This document shows positions 62,853 through 64,000 of a stretch of DNA of 64,000 nt, in pieces; position 1 is the stretch's first letter, and every line of letters begins with the position of its first letter. A model generated the notes under the pieces. That model saw nothing but the letters and a program-made list of their open reading frames with translations. It did no database searches and was not told where the DNA came from. This DNA comes from Microbispora sp. NBC_01189 (lineage in GTDB: Bacteria; Actinomycetota; Actinomycetes; Streptosporangiales; Streptosporangiaceae): positions 3,329,501 to 3,393,500 of the forward strand of contig NZ_CP108581.1 in the NCBI RefSeq assembly GCF_036010665.1, given 5' to 3'. A program made the position numbers and the translations under genes.

Positions 62853-64000
62853 TCAGTCGTCGCTCTTGGCGCTGGGCAGCTTGTCCGCGATGAGGTTCAT
62901 CACAGAACTGTCGGTGAGCGTGGTGACGTCGCCGAGCGACCGGTTCTCGGCGACGTCGCGCAGCAGGCGGCGCATGATCTTGCCCGAGCGGGTCTTCGGC
63001 AGCTCGGGCACCACCAGGATCTGCCGCGGCTTGGCGATCGGGCCGAGCGTCTTCGCCACGTGGGCGCGCAGTTCGGCGGCGATGTCCTCGCTCTCCTCGG
63101 CGCCGCCGCGCAGGATGACGAAGGACACGATGGCCTGGCCGGTCACCGGGTCGGTGGCGCCGACCACGGCCGCCTCGGCCACCTTCGGGTGGCTGACGAG
63201 CGCGCTCTCGACCTCCGTCGTGGAGATGTTGTGCCCGGAGACGAGCATGACGTCGTCCACCCGGCCGAGCAGCCACAGGTCGCCGTCCTCGTCGCGCTTG
63301 GCGCCGTCGCCGGGGAAGTACATCCCCTCGAACCGCGACCAGTAGGTGTCGATGTAGCGCTGGTCGTCGCCCCAGATCGTCCGGAGCATGGCCGGCCAGG
63401 GCTCGCGGACCACGAGGAAGCCCCCGCCGCCGTCCGGCACCGACTCGCCCTGGTCGTCGACGACGTCGGCCACGACGCCGGGCAGCGGGCGCATGGCCGC
63501 GCCGGGCTTGGCGGCCGTGACGCCCGGCAGCGGGCTGATCATGATGCCGCCCGTCTCGGTCTGCCACCACGTGTCCACGACCGGGCAGCGGTTCGCGCCG
63601 ATGTGCTCGCGGTACCAGACGTACGCCTCGGGGTTGATGGGCTCGCCGACCGAGCCGAGCACGCGCAGGGACGACATGTCGTACTTCGCGGGGATGTCGT
63701 CGCCCCACTTCATGAACGTACGGATCGCCGTGGGGGCGGTGTAGAGGATCGTGACCTGGTACTTCTGCACGATCTCCCAGAAACGGCCCCGGTGCGGGGT
63801 GTCGGGGGTGCCCTCGTAGATCACGCTGGTCGCGCCGTTGGCGAGCGGGCCGTACACGATGTAGGAGTGCCCGGTGACCCAGCCGATGTCGGCCGTGCAC
63901 CAGTAGACGTCGGTCTCGGGCTTGAGGTCGAAGACGGCGTGGTGGGTCCAGGCGACCTGGGTGAGGTAGCCGCCGGTGGTGTGGAGGATGCCCTTGGGCT
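62853..64000 (-). CDS. acs: Acetyl-CoA synthetase, C-terminal part (partial)
   Basis: The last 381 or so codons; the 5' end is beyond the window. [31 protein letters not shown] and [20 protein letters not shown] are the adenylate-forming motifs, and [12 protein letters not shown] holds the Lys acetylated in family regulation. It makes acetyl-CoA from acetate, ATP and CoA. Last of the core block, matching Rv3667. Confidence 0.95.
   Translation of the reverse strand, partial: PKGILHTTGGYLTQVAWTHHAVFDLKPETDVYWCTADIGWVTGHSYIVYGPLANGATSVIYEGTPDTPHRGRFWEIVQKYQVTILYTAPTAIRTFMKWGDDIPAKYDMSSLRVLGSVGEPINPEAYVWYREHIGANRCPVVDTWWQTETGGIMISPLPGVTAAKPGAAMRPLPGVVADVVDDQGESVPDGGGGFLVVREPWPAMLRTIWGDDQRYIDTYWSRFEGMYFPGDGAKRDEDGDLWLLGRVDDVMLVSGHNISTTEVESALVSHPKVAEAAVVGATDPVTGQAIVSFVILRGGAEESEDIAAELRAHVAKTLGPIAKPRQILVVPELPKTRSGKIMRRLLRDVAENRSLGDVTTLTDSSVMNLIADKLPSAKSDD

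Noticed and set aside
1-64000. CRISPR arrays or rRNA genes
   Set aside because: No regularly spaced repeats with unique spacers and no rRNA signature were seen; the tandem repeats found have no spacers.

Overview
This is GC-rich actinobacterial chromosome. The WblA/WhiB4-type regulator, mycothiol-type arsenate reductase, actinobacterial ArsA-like ATPase pair, leaderless promoters and the IS families all fit. A Streptosporangiales-type actinomycete (Nonomuraea/Streptosporangium/Microbispora-like) is the best guess, but that is inference. The window splits at a tRNA-Pro(CGG) gene (46499-46575). To its left lie about 46 kb of patchy accessory DNA; to its right lie about 17 kb of conserved core.

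Left part. Positions 1-5000 hold a multicopper oxidase with a single-base frameshift, a DoxX protein, an APC permease and a PadR-type regulator; the three promoter regions share a CCGATATCGG-type palindrome. Positions 5100-7680 are an ars locus: two arsenate reductases diverge from arsR-acr3 over twin ATCAG-N6-CTGAT operators, and a decayed third reductase lies just outside. Positions 7880-8400 and 11000-12400 are gene scrap (IS256, VOC and DNA-methylase fragments) around a large zinc-ribbon membrane protein. Positions 12600-16900 hold lipid-carrier genes (GT-C glycosyltransferase, uppP, broken dedA) divergent from a BlaI/M56 sensor pair, with palindromic BlaI-type operators between them. Positions 16900-24600 hold a response regulator, a convergent histidine kinase, an MFS exporter and a lipoprotein/two-ATPase/FtsX-permease operon; similar TAA-spaced repeats precede the kinase/MFS pair and the ABC operon. 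Positions 24700-31700 hold a PAP2 phosphatase, a COG4705 membrane protein behind a MecI-like operator, a second BlaI/M56 pair, an orphan response regulator, an MFS transporter and a VIT-like fragment.

Island. A 182-bp direct repeat (32570-32751 and 46362-46543, one mismatch) brackets 13.8 kb. The right copy lies in and beyond the intact tRNA-Pro; the left copy holds only the tRNA 3' part and breaks off at the anticodon loop. This is the footprint of site-specific integration, but no integrase is present. Inside are a LuxR/ATPase regulator with an aldo/keto-reductase-like N-terminus, a GntR regulator opposite an amidase, IS1182 and ISAs1 wreckage, an NlpC/P60 pseudogene without its catalytic cysteine, a flavin disulfide oxidoreductase, small enzymes, an epoxide hydrolase, and decayed LuxR and GNAT genes.

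Right part. Metallophosphoesterase, YqeY, penicillin-binding protein, wblA/whiB4, two ArsA-like ATPases, DUF4177, RidA, NUDIX, MBL hydrolase, crp, nth, NUDIX CoA-pyrophosphatase, HEAT protein, MarP-like protease, DUF309, EphE-like hydrolase, holin-like protein and acs (cut by the window end). With a few insertions this matches the order Rv3683-Rv3667 of Mycobacterium tuberculosis, so it is ancestral core DNA.
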